A stretch of DNA of 64,000 bases from Trujillonella endophytica (GCF_900110555.1 NZ_FOEE01000008.1:62001-126000); one strand, 5' to 3'; shown: positions 50,489 to 59,749, numbered from the stretch's first letter. Notes: generated by a model from the sequence alone, not told the origin. A program made the numbers and translations.

Positions 50489-51592
50489 ATGGCGACCCCT
50501 GTTCGCGCCTTCCCCGCGCGCGCCCACCGCCCCGGCCCCGCCGCCGTCCTCCGCCGGGCGGTGCTGCTCGCCACGTCGGTGGGGGTCGCCCTCGGCGTGG
50601 CACTCGTCCCCGGCTCCGCTGCCGCCGAGGAGCCGGCCACGGCCTCCGAGGCCGCCGAGCTCATGGCGGCCCGCGGGCACGACCTCGAGGTCGTCACCGA
50701 GCAGTTCAACGAGGCGCGCGAGCAGCTGGCGGCCCTGCAGGCGCAGGCGGCCGAGGCGGCGGCCGCCGCCGACCAGGCACAGGCGCAGGTGGCCGGCGCC
50801 CAGCAGCAGGTGCGGGGCGTCGCCCGCAGCGCGTGGACCGGCCAGAGCGGCGGGTCCCTGCAGGCGCTGCTGACCAGCGACTCCGCCGACGAGTTCGTCG
50901 ACCGGGTCAGCGTCCTCGACATGGTGGCCGACCACCAGAACGGCATCCTCGCCGGTGCGGTCGCGACCAGCGAGGCCGCGGCCGCCGCCCGGGCCACCGC
51001 CGACCAGGCCGCGGCCCTGGCGCAGCAGACCTACGACGCGGTCGCGGGCCAGCAGGCCGCGCTCGAGGCCGAGATCGCCGAGTACCGCGCGGACTTCGAC
51101 CGGCTCAGCGCCGCCGAGCGGCAGACCGCCCTCGCGGCCGCCGCCGCCGCGCACGCCGAGACCGCGGCCAGCCGAGACGAGCGCGAGGAGCCCGCGCCGG
51201 CGGCCGCGGCACCGTCCGGCCCGGTGGTCGGGGGCAGCGGAGCCGTCCAGACGGTCCTGGACACCGCGATGGCGCAGCGGGGCAAGCCGTACGTGTGGGC
51301 CGCCGGCGGGCCGCGCGCCTTCGACTGCTCCGGCCTGACCCAGTACGCCTTCCGGGCCGCCGGGATCAGCCTTCCGCACTCCAGCCGCCTGCAGGCGCAG
51401 ATGGGCCAGGCGGTCTCCCGGGCGAACCTGCAGCCCGGTGACCTGGTCTTCTTCTACAGCCCGGTCAGCCATGTGGGCATCTACATCGGCAACGGCCAGA
51501 TGGTGCACGCGCCGACGTCCGGGGACGTCGTCAAGGTCGCCCCCGTCGACGCGATGGGCGGCTACGCCGGCGCCCGCCGCATCGCCGGGTAG
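50489..51592 (+). CDS. Secreted NlpC/P60 peptidoglycan hydrolase, c-di-AMP-controlled
   Basis: A 367-residue secreted hydrolase. Signal peptide to about residue 48 (VALVPGSAAAEE), coiled coil to ~residue 225, then an NlpC/P60 domain with C280 (FDCSGL), H in SHVGIYIG and H in QMVHAPT. It is a paralogue of the protein at 9500: the same layout and the same GGYAGARRI-type C-terminus. It cleaves the peptide stem in septum or sidewall remodelling. The riboswitch ties it to c-di-AMP, and thus to osmotic and turgor state. Confidence 0.93.
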   Translation: MATPVRAFPARAHRPGPAAVLRRAVLLATSVGVALGVALVPGSAAAEEPATASEAAELMAARGHDLEVVTEQFNEAREQLAALQAQAAEAAAAADQAQAQVAGAQQQVRGVARSAWTGQSGGSLQALLTSDSADEFVDRVSVLDMVADHQNGILAGAVATSEAAAAARATADQAAALAQQTYDAVAGQQAALEAEIAEYRADFDRLSAAERQTALAAAAAAHAETAASRDEREEPAPAAAAPSGPVVGGSGAVQTVLDTAMAQRGKPYVWAAGGPRAFDCSGLTQYAFRAAGISLPHSSRLQAQMGQAVSRANLQPGDLVFFYSPVSHVGIYIGNGQMVHAPTSGDVVKVAPVDAMGGYAGARRIAG

Positions 51593-51613
51593 GCACCGAC
51601 CCGGGCCACGGGC

Positions 51614-52171
51614 TCAGGCCACCCGCTGCAGCAGGCCCCACACGAAGCGGGCGCGGCGGCCGTCGGGCAGCGCGACCTCCCAGTGCGCGGGGGTGTCGGC
51701 CCCGACGTGCCGCGCGCCCGGCACGGCCGCGACGTCGTCCACCACGTGCTGCCAGACCAGCAGGCGGTCCGGGCCGGCGGCCGGGATCCCCGAGTCCGGC
51801 CCGCGGACCAGCTGCTCGTCCAGCACCTCGCCGCCCGGACCGCTGACCACCCGCCAGCGAAGCTGCGGCCACAGCGGCAGCGGCCACTGGCGGAGCTCCA
51901 GCATCAGGTCGCCCTGCGGGCGCGGAACGCAGGTGTCGGGCGGGCCGAGCACCGCCGTCCGCAGGGCGAGCCCGCGCGGTGCCCGGCGGCTGTGGTGCAG
52001 CGCCTCCCACCGGCTGTACGCGGCGTTCGCCTGGCCGCGGGTCGCGCCGAGCTTGGGCAGGGCCTGCTGGACGAGGTCGGGACGGACGTCGGCCATGCGG
52101 CGCAGGAGGACCAGGCAGAACTCCCGCCGCGCCAGTCCCCGCACGCGGGCAGACCCTGCCACGCACGTCAC
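51614..52171 (-). CDS. Hypothetical protein
   Basis: A 185-residue soluble protein I do not recognise. It has an N-terminal helical part (ARREFCLVLLRRMADVRPDL, QANAAYSRWEALHHSRRAP) and a C-terminal beta-rich part (LMLELRQWPLPLWPQLRWRV, EVALPDGRRARFVWGLLQRV). ATG 52096 is an alternative, shorter start. It stands alone between the NlpC/P60 gene (convergent, 21-base gap) and a divergent DUF3817 gene. Confidence 0.65.
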   Translation of the reverse strand: MTCVAGSARVRGLARREFCLVLLRRMADVRPDLVQQALPKLGATRGQANAAYSRWEALHHSRRAPRGLALRTAVLGPPDTCVPRPQGDLMLELRQWPLPLWPQLRWRVVSGPGGEVLDEQLVRGPDSGIPAAGPDRLLVWQHVVDDVAAVPGARHVGADTPAHWEVALPDGRRARFVWGLLQRVA

Positions 52172-52254
52172 ACCCGCCGGCGGGGACCCCGCGGCGCGGC
52201 CGGCCGTTGGGGAGATGGCCCTGATCCCCGGGGGCCGCCGTCGAGAGGGAGCCG

Positions 52255-52572
52255 ATGACCCCGCGCACCGCCGTCCAGCTGTTCCGCACCGTCGCCGTCG
52301 CCGAGGCGCTGACCTGGGTGGGCCTGCTGGCCGGCATGTACGTCAAGTACGTGCCGGAGACCTCCGAGCTCGGCGTGAAGATCTTCGGCCCGCTGCACGG
52401 GGCGGTGTTCGTCCTCTACGTGGCGGTCACCCTGCTGACGGCGCGCCGGCTGCGCTGGTCGCCGGGGACGGCGCTGCTCGCGCTGGCCGCGTCGATCCCC
52501 CCGTTCGCCACCGTGGTCTTCGAGGAGTGGGCCCGCCGCACCGGCCGGCTCCGCGCCGCCGAGACGGCCTGA
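52255..52572 (+). CDS. DUF3817 small membrane protein
   Basis: A 105-residue DUF3817 protein with three hydrophobic segments (TVAVAEALTWVGLLAGMYVK, PLHGAVFVLYVAVTLLTARR, TALLALAASIPPFATVVFEE). Full length for the family. The role is unknown, membrane location is clear. ATG follows GAGAGGGAGCCG. Confidence 0.88.
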   Translation: MTPRTAVQLFRTVAVAEALTWVGLLAGMYVKYVPETSELGVKIFGPLHGAVFVLYVAVTLLTARRLRWSPGTALLALAASIPPFATVVFEEWARRTGRLRAAETA

Positions 52573-52610
52573 CCTCGGGGGCGCCCCGGCGCTGCCCTAC
52601 GGTCGCCGTC

Positions 52611-53939
52611 ATGCCCGCGCCCGAGCCCGTGCTGCCGTCGACCGCCCGCGCCCTGCTGGCGCGGACCGCCCGCGCCCAGCGCGACGGCCGCGTCCCGGGC
52701 CTGGTCGCCGGCGTGGTGCGGGGCGGCGGGCTGGCCTGGTCGGCCGGTCGCGGCGAGGTGCCCGGGCCGGTGACCGACGTCCAGTACCGGCTCGGCTCGA
52801 TCAGCAAGACCGTCACCGCCGTGGCCGTGATGCGGCTGCGCGACGAGGGCCGGCTCGGCCTGGACGACCCGCTGGAGCGGCACGTGCCGGGCACCCCGCT
52901 GGGCGACCGCACGGTCGGGCAGCTGCTCTCCCACCTCGCCGGCGCCTCCGCGGAGAGCCCGGGCGGCTGGTGGGAGCGGGTGCCCGGCGGCTCCCTGGCG
53001 GAGCTGCGGCTGCGCGAGGAGCAGGTCGTGCTCGGCGCGGCCCGGCGGTTCCACTACTCCAACCTCGGGTTCGGGCTGCTCGGTGAGCTCGTGGCCCGGC
53101 ACCGCGGCCGGCCGTGGGCCGACGTCGTCCGCGACGAGGTGCTCGCCCCCCTCGGGATGGGCCGCACCACCCCACGCCCCCGGCAGCCGGCCGCCCAGGG
53201 CACCGCGGTGCACCCGTGGGCCGACGTCGTCCTCGCCGAGCCCGAGCACGACGCCGGCGTGATGGCCGCCGCGGGGCAGCTGTGGGCGTCCCTGGCCGAC
53301 CTGGCCCGGTTCGCCGCCTTCCTGCTCGGCGACACCGGCGACGTGCTGCGCCCGGCGACCCTGGAGGAGATGGCGGTCCCGGCCGGGGTCGACGCCTCCG
53401 CGCCGGGCTGGTCGGCCTACGGCCTCGGGCTGCAGGTCCTCCGGCTGGACGGCCGCACCTACACCGGCCACGGCGGCTCGATGCCCGGCTTCCTGGCCGG
53501 GGTGTTCGTCGACCGCGAGGAGGGCGCGGGCGCCGTCACGCTGGCCAACACCACCAGCGGCATGCCCCCGCTGTGGCCCGACCTCCTCGCCGACCTGCGG
53601 GCCGCCGAGCCCGCGGTGGTGGCGGAGTGGCGGCCGTCGCCGGCCCCGGTGGACCTGGAGGTGCTCGGCGTCTGGTTCTGGGGGCCGGCGCCCTACGTGC
53701 TCCGCGCCGTCGCCGGTGGGCTGCTGGACCTGGCGCCGATGGCCGGCCGGACGGGGCGGGCCAGCCGCTTCGCCCCGCGCGCGGACGGCACCTGGCTCGG
53801 CCTGGACGGCTACCACGCCGGCGAGATCCTGCGGATCGCCCCGGACCACCTCGACCTGGGCACGTTCGTGTTCACCCGCACGCCCTACGACCCCGAGGCC
53901 CCGGTGCCCGGCGGCGTCGACGAGCGAGGCTGGTGCTGA
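52611..53939 (+). CDS. Serine hydrolase, class C beta-lactamase fold
   Basis: A 442-residue penicillin-binding-like hydrolase. Catalytic S-x-x-K is SISK (GSISKTVTAVAVMRLRD), the Tyr is in YSNLGFGLLGELV and the third motif is HGG (YTGHGGSMPGFLAGVF). A ~90-residue C-terminal beta domain follows. No signal peptide, so it is probably cytosolic; esterase or peptidase activity is likely. The stop overlaps the start of the DUF3253 gene (TGATG). Confidence 0.9.
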   Translation: MPAPEPVLPSTARALLARTARAQRDGRVPGLVAGVVRGGGLAWSAGRGEVPGPVTDVQYRLGSISKTVTAVAVMRLRDEGRLGLDDPLERHVPGTPLGDRTVGQLLSHLAGASAESPGGWWERVPGGSLAELRLREEQVVLGAARRFHYSNLGFGLLGELVARHRGRPWADVVRDEVLAPLGMGRTTPRPRQPAAQGTAVHPWADVVLAEPEHDAGVMAAAGQLWASLADLARFAAFLLGDTGDVLRPATLEEMAVPAGVDASAPGWSAYGLGLQVLRLDGRTYTGHGGSMPGFLAGVFVDREEGAGAVTLANTTSGMPPLWPDLLADLRAAEPAVVAEWRPSPAPVDLEVLGVWFWGPAPYVLRAVAGGLLDLAPMAGRTGRASRFAPRADGTWLGLDGYHAGEILRIAPDHLDLGTFVFTRTPYDPEAPVPGGVDERGWC

Positions 53940-54250
53940 TGACGGACCCCGCTGCCCCCCACCACTCGCAGGCTCGCGGCGGGCCCCTGCAGGGGGGCCG
54001 TGATCGGCTCGACGCCGAACTCGAGCGGCGGATCGTCGCGCTGCTCGACGCGCGGGCGGCGGGCGCCTCCATCTGCCCCTCGGAGGCGGCGCGGGCGGTG
54101 GACCCGACCGGCTGGCGCGACCTCATGCCCGCCGCGCGGGCGGCCGCCGGCCGGCTGGCGGCGGCCGGGGAGGTCGAGGTGACCCAGGGCGGTGCGGTGG
54201 TCGACGTCGGCACCGCCCGCGGCCCGGTGCGCGTCCGCCGTCCCCGCTGA
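53939..54250 (+). CDS. DUF3253 protein
   Basis: A 103-residue DUF3253 protein (LERRIVALLDARAAGASICP, SEAARAVDPTGWRDLMPAAR, GEVEVTQGGAVVDVGTARGP), which looks like a small winged helix. It may bind DNA, but no target is known. ATG overlaps the serine-hydrolase stop by one base. Confidence 0.88.
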   Translation: MTDPAAPHHSQARGGPLQGGRDRLDAELERRIVALLDARAAGASICPSEAARAVDPTGWRDLMPAARAAAGRLAAAGEVEVTQGGAVVDVGTARGPVRVRRPR

Positions 54251-54281
54251 GCGGCCCCGGCGGCCCGGCGGGTGGGGCCGC
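54251..54281. terminator. Bidirectional terminator hairpin
   Basis: Arms GCGGCCCC (54251-54258) and GGGGCCGC (54274-54281), directly after the DUF3253 stop and before the convergent Lrp stop. Confidence 0.75.
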
Positions 54282-54282
54282 G

Positions 54283-54789
54283 TCAGTCGTCGCCGGGACC
54301 GTCCGGGAGCGTGCCGTCCGGCCCGCCGGCCGCGCGCTCCAGCAGCGGCGTCACCCGGTGCTCGACCAGCCGGCGCAGGGCCAGCGCCGTGTCGGTGCGC
54401 TCCACGCCCGGCAGCGCCAGCACCCGCTCGGTGATCCGCCACAGGTCGTCGGCGTCGACCGCCGCGACCCGGACCAGCAGGTCGGCCGCCCCGGAGAGCG
54501 CGGTCACCTCCAGGACCTCGGGGACGTCGGCGAGCGCGGCCCCGACGTCGCTCAGGCTGCGCTGCACCACCTGCACGGTCAGATAGGCCTCCAGGGGGAG
54601 GCCCAGCGCCGCCGGCCGGACCCGTGCGGTGAACGGGGCGAGGGCTTCGCCGGCCTCGAGGCGGGCCAGCCGCGCCTGCACGGTGTTGCGCGCCAGCCCG
54701 AGCCGCTGGGACAGGGCCATCATCGAGGCGCGGGGGTCCACGTCGAGCGCCTGCAGCAGCCGGGCGTCGGTGGGGTCCAGGGAGGTCAC
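54283..54789 (-). CDS. Lrp/AsnC-family regulator
   Basis: A 168-residue regulator with N-terminal helix-turn-helix (LDPTDARLLQALDVDPRASM, LSQRLGLARNTVQARLARLE) and the RAM effector domain (LPLEAYLTVQVVQRSLSDVG, SGAADLLVRVAAVDADDLWR). It senses amino acids or keto acids. GTG 54789. Divergent from the 2-oxoacid dehydrogenase operon, which it probably controls together with its own gene. Confidence 0.92.
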   Translation of the reverse strand: MTSLDPTDARLLQALDVDPRASMMALSQRLGLARNTVQARLARLEAGEALAPFTARVRPAALGLPLEAYLTVQVVQRSLSDVGAALADVPEVLEVTALSGAADLLVRVAAVDADDLWRITERVLALPGVERTDTALALRRLVEHRVTPLLERAAGGPDGTLPDGPGDD

Positions 54790-54809
54790 GCTGCGCAGTC
54801 TGACATGGC

Positions 54810-54847
54810 TGGACGTCCAAGTACTGCGCGATCTGCGTAGGACGTCC
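54810..54847. promoter_or_regulatory. Two GGACGTCC sites, likely Lrp operators
   Basis: GGACGTCC, a perfect palindrome, occurs at 54811-54818 and 54840-54847, both followed by AAG, 29 bases apart (about three helical turns). They lie just upstream of the Lrp start in the divergent gap. Confidence 0.65.
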
Positions 54848-54919
54848 AAGCATCCTTGCGCACGTGTCGGCGCGAGTGATCTGCTCCGCAGCGGGACGCG
54901 TCGTGTCACCATGGTGTGA

Positions 54920-54942
54920 GTGGCGCCACACCCCGGCGCCAC
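54920..54942 (+). promoter_or_regulatory. Inverted repeat in pdh leader region
   Basis: GTGGCGCC (54920-54927) and GGCGCCAC (54935-54942) around a 7-base loop, 64 bases before the E1 alpha start; CACCATGGTG (54907-54916) is next to it. Either an operator or a leader hairpin. Confidence 0.4.
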
Positions 54943-55006
54943 GCACGTCCACCGATCGCGCCGTCCGGCGACCCCGGGCCCGCGGGAGACGACGAGGAGA
55001 TGCCCC

Positions 55007-56143
55007 ATGCCCACGCTGCCCCGCGAGGTGGCCGGCCCCGTACCCGGAGCCGGCGCGCCGCATCCGCCCCGGCAACCCGACCTCGTGCAGTTGCTGACGC
55101 CCGAGGGCCGGCGCGTCGAGCACCCCGGCTACGCGATCGACGTCTCGCCGGACGAGCTGCGCGGCCTGTACCGCGACCTCGTGCTGGTCCGCCGCTGGGA
55201 CACCGAGGCGACCGCGCTGCAGCGGCAGGGTGAGCTGGGCCTGTGGGCCTCGCTGCTGGGCCAGGAGGCGGCCCAGGTCGGCGCCGGGCACGCGCTCGCG
55301 GCCGGCGACATGGCCTTCCCCACCTACCGGGAGCACGGCGTCGCCTGGGTGCGCGGGGTCGACCCGCTGCACGTGATGAGCCTGTTCCGCGGCGTGGACA
55401 ACGGCGGCTGGGACCCGGTGGCGACCGGCTTCCACCTGTACACGATCGTCATCCCCGCGCAGACGCTGCACGCGACGGGCTACGCGATGGGCGTGCAGCG
55501 CGACGGCGCCGAGTCCGCCGTCCTGGCGTTCTTCGGCGACGGGGCGAGCAGCCAGGGCGAGGTCAACGAGGCGATGATCTGGGCCGCCTCCTTCGCGGCG
55601 CCGGTCGTCTTCTTCTGCCAGAACAACCAGTACGCGATCAGCGCGCCGACCGAGCGGCAGTCGCGGGTGCCGCTGTACCAGCGGGCGGCCGGCTTCGGCT
55701 TTCCCGGCGTGCGGGTCGACGGCAACGACGTGCTCGCCGTCCTGGCCGTGACCCGGGCGGCCCTGGCCGCGGCCCGCGAAGGCCAGGGCCCGACGCTCGT
55801 CGAGGCGTTCACCTACCGCATGGGCGCGCACACCACCTCCGACGACCCCACCCGCTACCGGCTGGCCGACGAGCTCGAGGAGTGGGCGCTGCGCGATCCG
55901 ATCGTCCGCCTGCGGCTCCACCTCGCGGAGGAGGGGCTGGCCGACGAGGCGTTCCTCGCCGGGGTGGACGCCGAGGCCGACGACCTCGCTGCCCGGATCC
56001 GCAGCGGGACGATCTCGATGGAGCCGCCCCCGGCGGTGAGCATGTTCGACGCCGTCTACGCCGAGCAGACCGCGCCCCTGGCGGCCCAGCGGGCGGAGTT
56101 CGAGGCCTACCGGTCCACGTTCGAGGGGGCGGGGCAGGAATGA
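55007..56143 (+). CDS. 2-oxoacid dehydrogenase E1 alpha subunit
   Basis: A 378-residue thiamine-diphosphate-dependent E1 alpha (LVLVRRWDTEATALQRQGEL, GQEAAQVGAGHAL, FFGDGASSQGEVNEAMIWAA with the GDG metal motif, CQNNQYAISAPTERQS). Either pyruvate or branched-chain 2-oxoacid dehydrogenase; the split E1 plus Lrp control leans to branched-chain or general keto-acid use. ATG 55007 has GAGGAG. First of a coupled E1a-E1b-E2 set. Confidence 0.92.
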   Translation: MPTLPREVAGPVPGAGAPHPPRQPDLVQLLTPEGRRVEHPGYAIDVSPDELRGLYRDLVLVRRWDTEATALQRQGELGLWASLLGQEAAQVGAGHALAAGDMAFPTYREHGVAWVRGVDPLHVMSLFRGVDNGGWDPVATGFHLYTIVIPAQTLHATGYAMGVQRDGAESAVLAFFGDGASSQGEVNEAMIWAASFAAPVVFFCQNNQYAISAPTERQSRVPLYQRAAGFGFPGVRVDGNDVLAVLAVTRAALAAAREGQGPTLVEAFTYRMGAHTTSDDPTRYRLADELEEWALRDPIVRLRLHLAEEGLADEAFLAGVDAEADDLAARIRSGTISMEPPPAVSMFDAVYAEQTAPLAAQRAEFEAYRSTFEGAGQE

Positions 56144-57120
56144 GCACCGAGACGCTCACGATGGGCAAGGCGCTGAACCTCGGGCTGCGCCGGGCGATGG
56201 AGGACGACGCCAAGGTCGTGCTCATGGGCGAGGACATCGGCCGCCTCGGCGGCGTCTTCCGGATCACCGACGGCCTGCAGAAGGACTTCGGCGAGGCCCG
56301 TGTCGTCGACACCCCGCTGTCCGAGGCCGGGATCATCGGCACCGCGGTGGGGCTGGCGATGCGCGGCTACCGGCCGGTGTGCGAGATCCAGTTCGACGGC
56401 TTCGTCTTCCCCGCCTTCAACCAGCTGGTCACCCAGGTGGCCAAGATGCACGCCCGCACCCGCGGCCGGCTGTCGATGCCGGTCGTCGTCCGCATCCCCT
56501 TCGGCGGCGGCATCGGCGCGGTGGAGCACCACAGCGAGAGCCCGGAGGCCTACTTCGCGCACACCCCGGGGCTGAAGGTCGTCGCCGTCAGCAATCCGGT
56601 CGACGCGTACTGGGGCATCCAGCAGGCGATCGCGGCGCCCGACCCGGTGATCTTCCTGGAGCCCAAGCGCCGCTACTGGGAGAAGGCCGAGGTCGACCTC
56701 GACGCCACCCCGGAGCCGCTGTTCGGCTCGCGGGTGGTCCGCCGCGGGGACGACGTCACCGTGCTCGCCTACGGCCCCATGGTGAAGACGGCGCTGCAGG
56801 CCGCGGAGGCCGCGGCGGAGGAGGGCCGATCCCTCGAGGTCGTGGACCTGCGCACGCTCTCCCCGCTCGACCTGGACCCGGTGGTGGCGTCGGTCCGGCG
56901 CACCGGTCGCTGCGTCGTCGTCCACGAGGCGCAGGTGACCCTGGGCATGGGCGCGGAGATCGCGGCCCGGGTCACCGAGGCGTGCTTCCACTCCCTGGAG
57001 GCGCCGGTGCTGCGGGTCGGCGGCTGGGACGTGCCCTACCCGCCGGCCCGGATGGAGGAGGAGTACCTGCCCGACCTGGACCGGGTGCTCGACGCCGTCG
57101 ACCGCGCGATGGCCTTCTGA
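56140..57120 (+). CDS. 2-oxoacid dehydrogenase E1 beta subunit
   Basis: A 326-residue E1 beta (MGKALNLGLRRAMEDDAKVV, LMGEDIGRLGGVFRITDGLQ, DTPLSEAGIIGTAVGLAMRG, IPFGGGIGAVEHHSESPEAY, and the C-terminal VGGWDVPYPPARMEEEYLPD). Pairs with E1 alpha to form the decarboxylase. ATG overlaps the E1 alpha stop by 4 bases, and its stop overlaps the E2 start. Confidence 0.95.
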   Translation: MSTETLTMGKALNLGLRRAMEDDAKVVLMGEDIGRLGGVFRITDGLQKDFGEARVVDTPLSEAGIIGTAVGLAMRGYRPVCEIQFDGFVFPAFNQLVTQVAKMHARTRGRLSMPVVVRIPFGGGIGAVEHHSESPEAYFAHTPGLKVVAVSNPVDAYWGIQQAIAAPDPVIFLEPKRRYWEKAEVDLDATPEPLFGSRVVRRGDDVTVLAYGPMVKTALQAAEAAAEEGRSLEVVDLRTLSPLDLDPVVASVRRTGRCVVVHEAQVTLGMGAEIAARVTEACFHSLEAPVLRVGGWDVPYPPARMEEEYLPDLDRVLDAVDRAMAF

Positions 57121-58466
57121 TGGGCGCGCTCCGGCAGTTCGCGCTCCCCGACGTCGGCGAGGGCCTCACCGAGGGCGAGATCCTGCAGTGGCTGGTCGCC
57201 GTCGGCGACGAGGTGACGGTCAACCAGCCGCTGTGCGAGGTGGAGACCGCCAAGGCCGCCGTCGAGCTCCCCTCGCCGTACGCCGGCACGGTCACCGAGC
57301 TGCTGCACGAGGCGGGCGCCACGGTGGACGTCGGCTCGCCGATCGTCACCATCGACGTCGGCGGCGAGGCCGCGGACGGCGGGGGCGCCGCGGACGCGCC
57401 CGAGCGGACCGCCAACCTGGTCGGCTACGGGCCGCGGACCACCGAGGCGCGCCGCCGGCCGCGGCGCGGCGCGGGAGCCGTCGCCGCGCTCGCGAGCGCG
57501 CCCACCGCCGCGCCCGCCGCCCCGGTGCACGCCGCCGTCCCGGCGGCCGCCCCGGTGCACGCCGCCGTCCCCGCCCGGCCGGCGCCGCACCGCACCGGCC
57601 GGCCGCGGCCCCTGGCCAAGCCGCCGGTGCGCAAGCTCGCCCGCGACCTCGGCGTCGACCTGACGCTGCTGGCCGGCAGCGGTCCGGGCGGGGTCATCAC
57701 GCGGGCGGACGTCGAGACCGCGGCGGCGGACACCGCCCCGGCGCTGTCGGCCGCCCCGGCGGCCGGCGCGGCCGAGCAGCGGATCCCCGTGACGGGCGTC
57801 CGCAAGCACACCGCCGCGGCGATGGTGGCCAGCGCGTTCACCGCTCCGCACGTGACCGAGTTCCTCACCGTCGACGTCACCCGCACGATGAAGCTGCGCG
57901 GCCGGCTGGCCGCCCGGCCGGAGTTCGCCGGCATCAAGGTCAGCCCGCTGCTGTTCGTCGCGAAGGCGCTGCTGCTCGCGGTCCGCCGGCATCCGATGGT
58001 GAACGCCCGCTGGGAGGAGGAGACCCGGGAGATCGTCGTCCCCGGGCACGTGCACCTCGGCATCGCGGCGGCCACGCCGCGCGGGTTGCTGGTGCCGAAC
58101 GTGAAGGAGGCCGACCGGCTGTCCCTGCCCGACCTGGCGCGCGCCCTCGCCGAGCTCACCGAGACCGCCCGCGCCGGGCGGACCTCGCCGGCCGACATGG
58201 CCGGCGGCACCATCACGATCACCAACGTCGGCGTCTTCGGGGTCGACACCGGCACACCCATCCTCAATCCCGGCGAGTCGGCGATCCTCGCCTTCGGCGC
58301 GGTGCGGCCGATGCCCTGGGTGCACAAGGGCAAGGTGCGACCGCGCCAGGTCACCACGCTGGCCCTGTCGTTCGACCACCGGGTGGTCGACGGCGAGCTC
58401 GGCAGCCGGTTCCTCGCCGACGTGGGCGCGGTGCTGCACGACCCGGCGGCGGCCCTCGCGTACTGA
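57120..58466 (+). CDS. 2-oxoacid dehydrogenase E2 (dihydrolipoyl acyltransferase)
   Basis: A 448-residue E2 with one N-terminal lipoyl domain (lipoyl Lys K45 in VETAKAAVEL), an Ala/Pro linker, the E1/E3-binding domain (PPVRKLARDLGVDLTLLAGS, GPGGVITRADV) and the catalytic domain ending in SFDHRVVDG with H420 and D424. The linker holds a repeated VHAAVPA motif. ATG overlaps the E1 beta stop (TGATG). No E3 gene follows, so lipoamide dehydrogenase is encoded elsewhere. Confidence 0.95.
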   Translation: MGALRQFALPDVGEGLTEGEILQWLVAVGDEVTVNQPLCEVETAKAAVELPSPYAGTVTELLHEAGATVDVGSPIVTIDVGGEAADGGGAADAPERTANLVGYGPRTTEARRRPRRGAGAVAALASAPTAAPAAPVHAAVPAAAPVHAAVPARPAPHRTGRPRPLAKPPVRKLARDLGVDLTLLAGSGPGGVITRADVETAAADTAPALSAAPAAGAAEQRIPVTGVRKHTAAAMVASAFTAPHVTEFLTVDVTRTMKLRGRLAARPEFAGIKVSPLLFVAKALLLAVRRHPMVNARWEEETREIVVPGHVHLGIAAATPRGLLVPNVKEADRLSLPDLARALAELTETARAGRTSPADMAGGTITITNVGVFGVDTGTPILNPGESAILAFGAVRPMPWVHKGKVRPRQVTTLALSFDHRVVDGELGSRFLADVGAVLHDPAAALAY

Positions 58467-58472
58467 CGGGCC

Positions 58473-59669
58473 GTGACCGAGCTCGCGAGGTTGCTGGCGT
58501 TCGCCGCCCGCTCCCGGGTACCCGACGGCGGCTTCGGCCTCCTCGGTGCCGACGGTGCCCTGCTCGACCGGCCGCAGCAGACCTACGTCGTCGCGCGGAT
58601 GACGCATGTGTTCGGCCTCGCGCACCTGCTCGGCCGCCCGGGCGCGGCGGACCTGGCCCGGCACGGGGTGACCGCGCTGCTCGACGGGCCGCTGCACGAC
58701 GCCGAGCACGGCGGCTGGCGGTCGGCGGGGGACGACGACCGCAAGACCGCCTACATGCACGCCTTCGTCGTCCTGGCCGGCGCGACGGCGACCACCGCCG
58801 GCATCGACGGCGGCCGACGGCTGCTCGGGCAGGCGCTCGCGGTGTGGGACGGCCACTTCCGGGACGACGCCGCGGGCCTGGCCGTCGAGGAGTGGACCCG
58901 CGACTGGGCCGCTTGCAGCGACTACCGCGGGATCAACGCCAACATGCACGGCGTCGAGGCCACGCTGGCCGCGGCCGATGCGCTGGCGGGGGAGCAGCCG
59001 GAGGCCGCCGCCGGGCTGCGCGTGCGGGCGCTGCGTGCCACCGAGCGGGTGGTGCACGGCTGGGCGCGCGAGCGACGCTGGCGGCTGCCGGAGCACTTCA
59101 CCGCCGACTGGGCACCGCTGCCGGAGTACGGCCGCGACCGCCCGGCCGATCCGTTCCGGCCCTTCGGCGTCACGGTCGGGCACCAGTTCGAGTGGGCCCG
59201 GTTGTGCCTGCACCTGCGGGCCGCCCTCGCCGAGGAGGCCGGGAGCAGGTCGCGCGCGAGAGTCCCGGGGTGGCTGCTGGAGGACGCCGTCGCGCTGTTC
59301 GAGGCGGCCGCCGGGCGGGGCTGGGCGGCCGACGGGCATCCGGGCTTTCCGTACACGCTCGACTGGGACGACCGGCCCGTCGTCGGCGCGCGCATGCACT
59401 GGGTGCTCTGCGAGGCGATCGCCGCCGCCACGGTGCTCTCCGCCGTGACCGGCGAGGCGCGGTACGGCGATCTCGCCCGGGTCTGGCGTGCGCACGGGGA
59501 GGAGCGCTTCGCCGATCCGGCCACGGGGAACTGGCGCCACGAGCTGACCCCGGGCGGAGCGCCCGCGGAGTCCGTGTGGTCCGGCCAGCCCGACGCCTAC
59601 CACCTGGCGCAGATGCTGCTGCTCGCCGGCCGCCCGGTTCGGGGCAGCCTCGCGGAGGCGCTCCGCTGA
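58473..59669 (+). CDS. AGE-family sugar epimerase/isomerase
   Basis: A 398-residue (alpha/alpha)6-barrel protein of the N-acylglucosamine 2-epimerase group, close to YihS/mannose isomerases (QQTYVVARMTHVFGLAHLLG, DYRGINANMHGVEATLAAAD, VGHQFEWARLCLHLR, GARMHWVLCEAIAAATVLS). The His residues in MTHV, MHG, GHQFEW and MHW match active-site positions of the family. It interconverts aldose and ketose sugars, perhaps mannose-fructose. GTG 58473 is only 6 bases after E2, so it is in the dehydrogenase operon, an odd partnership. Confidence 0.88.
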   Translation: MTELARLLAFAARSRVPDGGFGLLGADGALLDRPQQTYVVARMTHVFGLAHLLGRPGAADLARHGVTALLDGPLHDAEHGGWRSAGDDDRKTAYMHAFVVLAGATATTAGIDGGRRLLGQALAVWDGHFRDDAAGLAVEEWTRDWAACSDYRGINANMHGVEATLAAADALAGEQPEAAAGLRVRALRATERVVHGWARERRWRLPEHFTADWAPLPEYGRDRPADPFRPFGVTVGHQFEWARLCLHLRAALAEEAGSRSRARVPGWLLEDAVALFEAAAGRGWAADGHPGFPYTLDWDDRPVVGARMHWVLCEAIAAATVLSAVTGEARYGDLARVWRAHGEERFADPATGNWRHELTPGGAPAESVWSGQPDAYHLAQMLLLAGRPVRGSLAEALR

Positions 59670-59749
59670 CCTGCAGATCCGTGTGTCCGGGCCGCTCGGG
59701 GCGGGTAGGTGCCACACGACCGATATCCCGAGAACCGAGGAGGCCGTCC

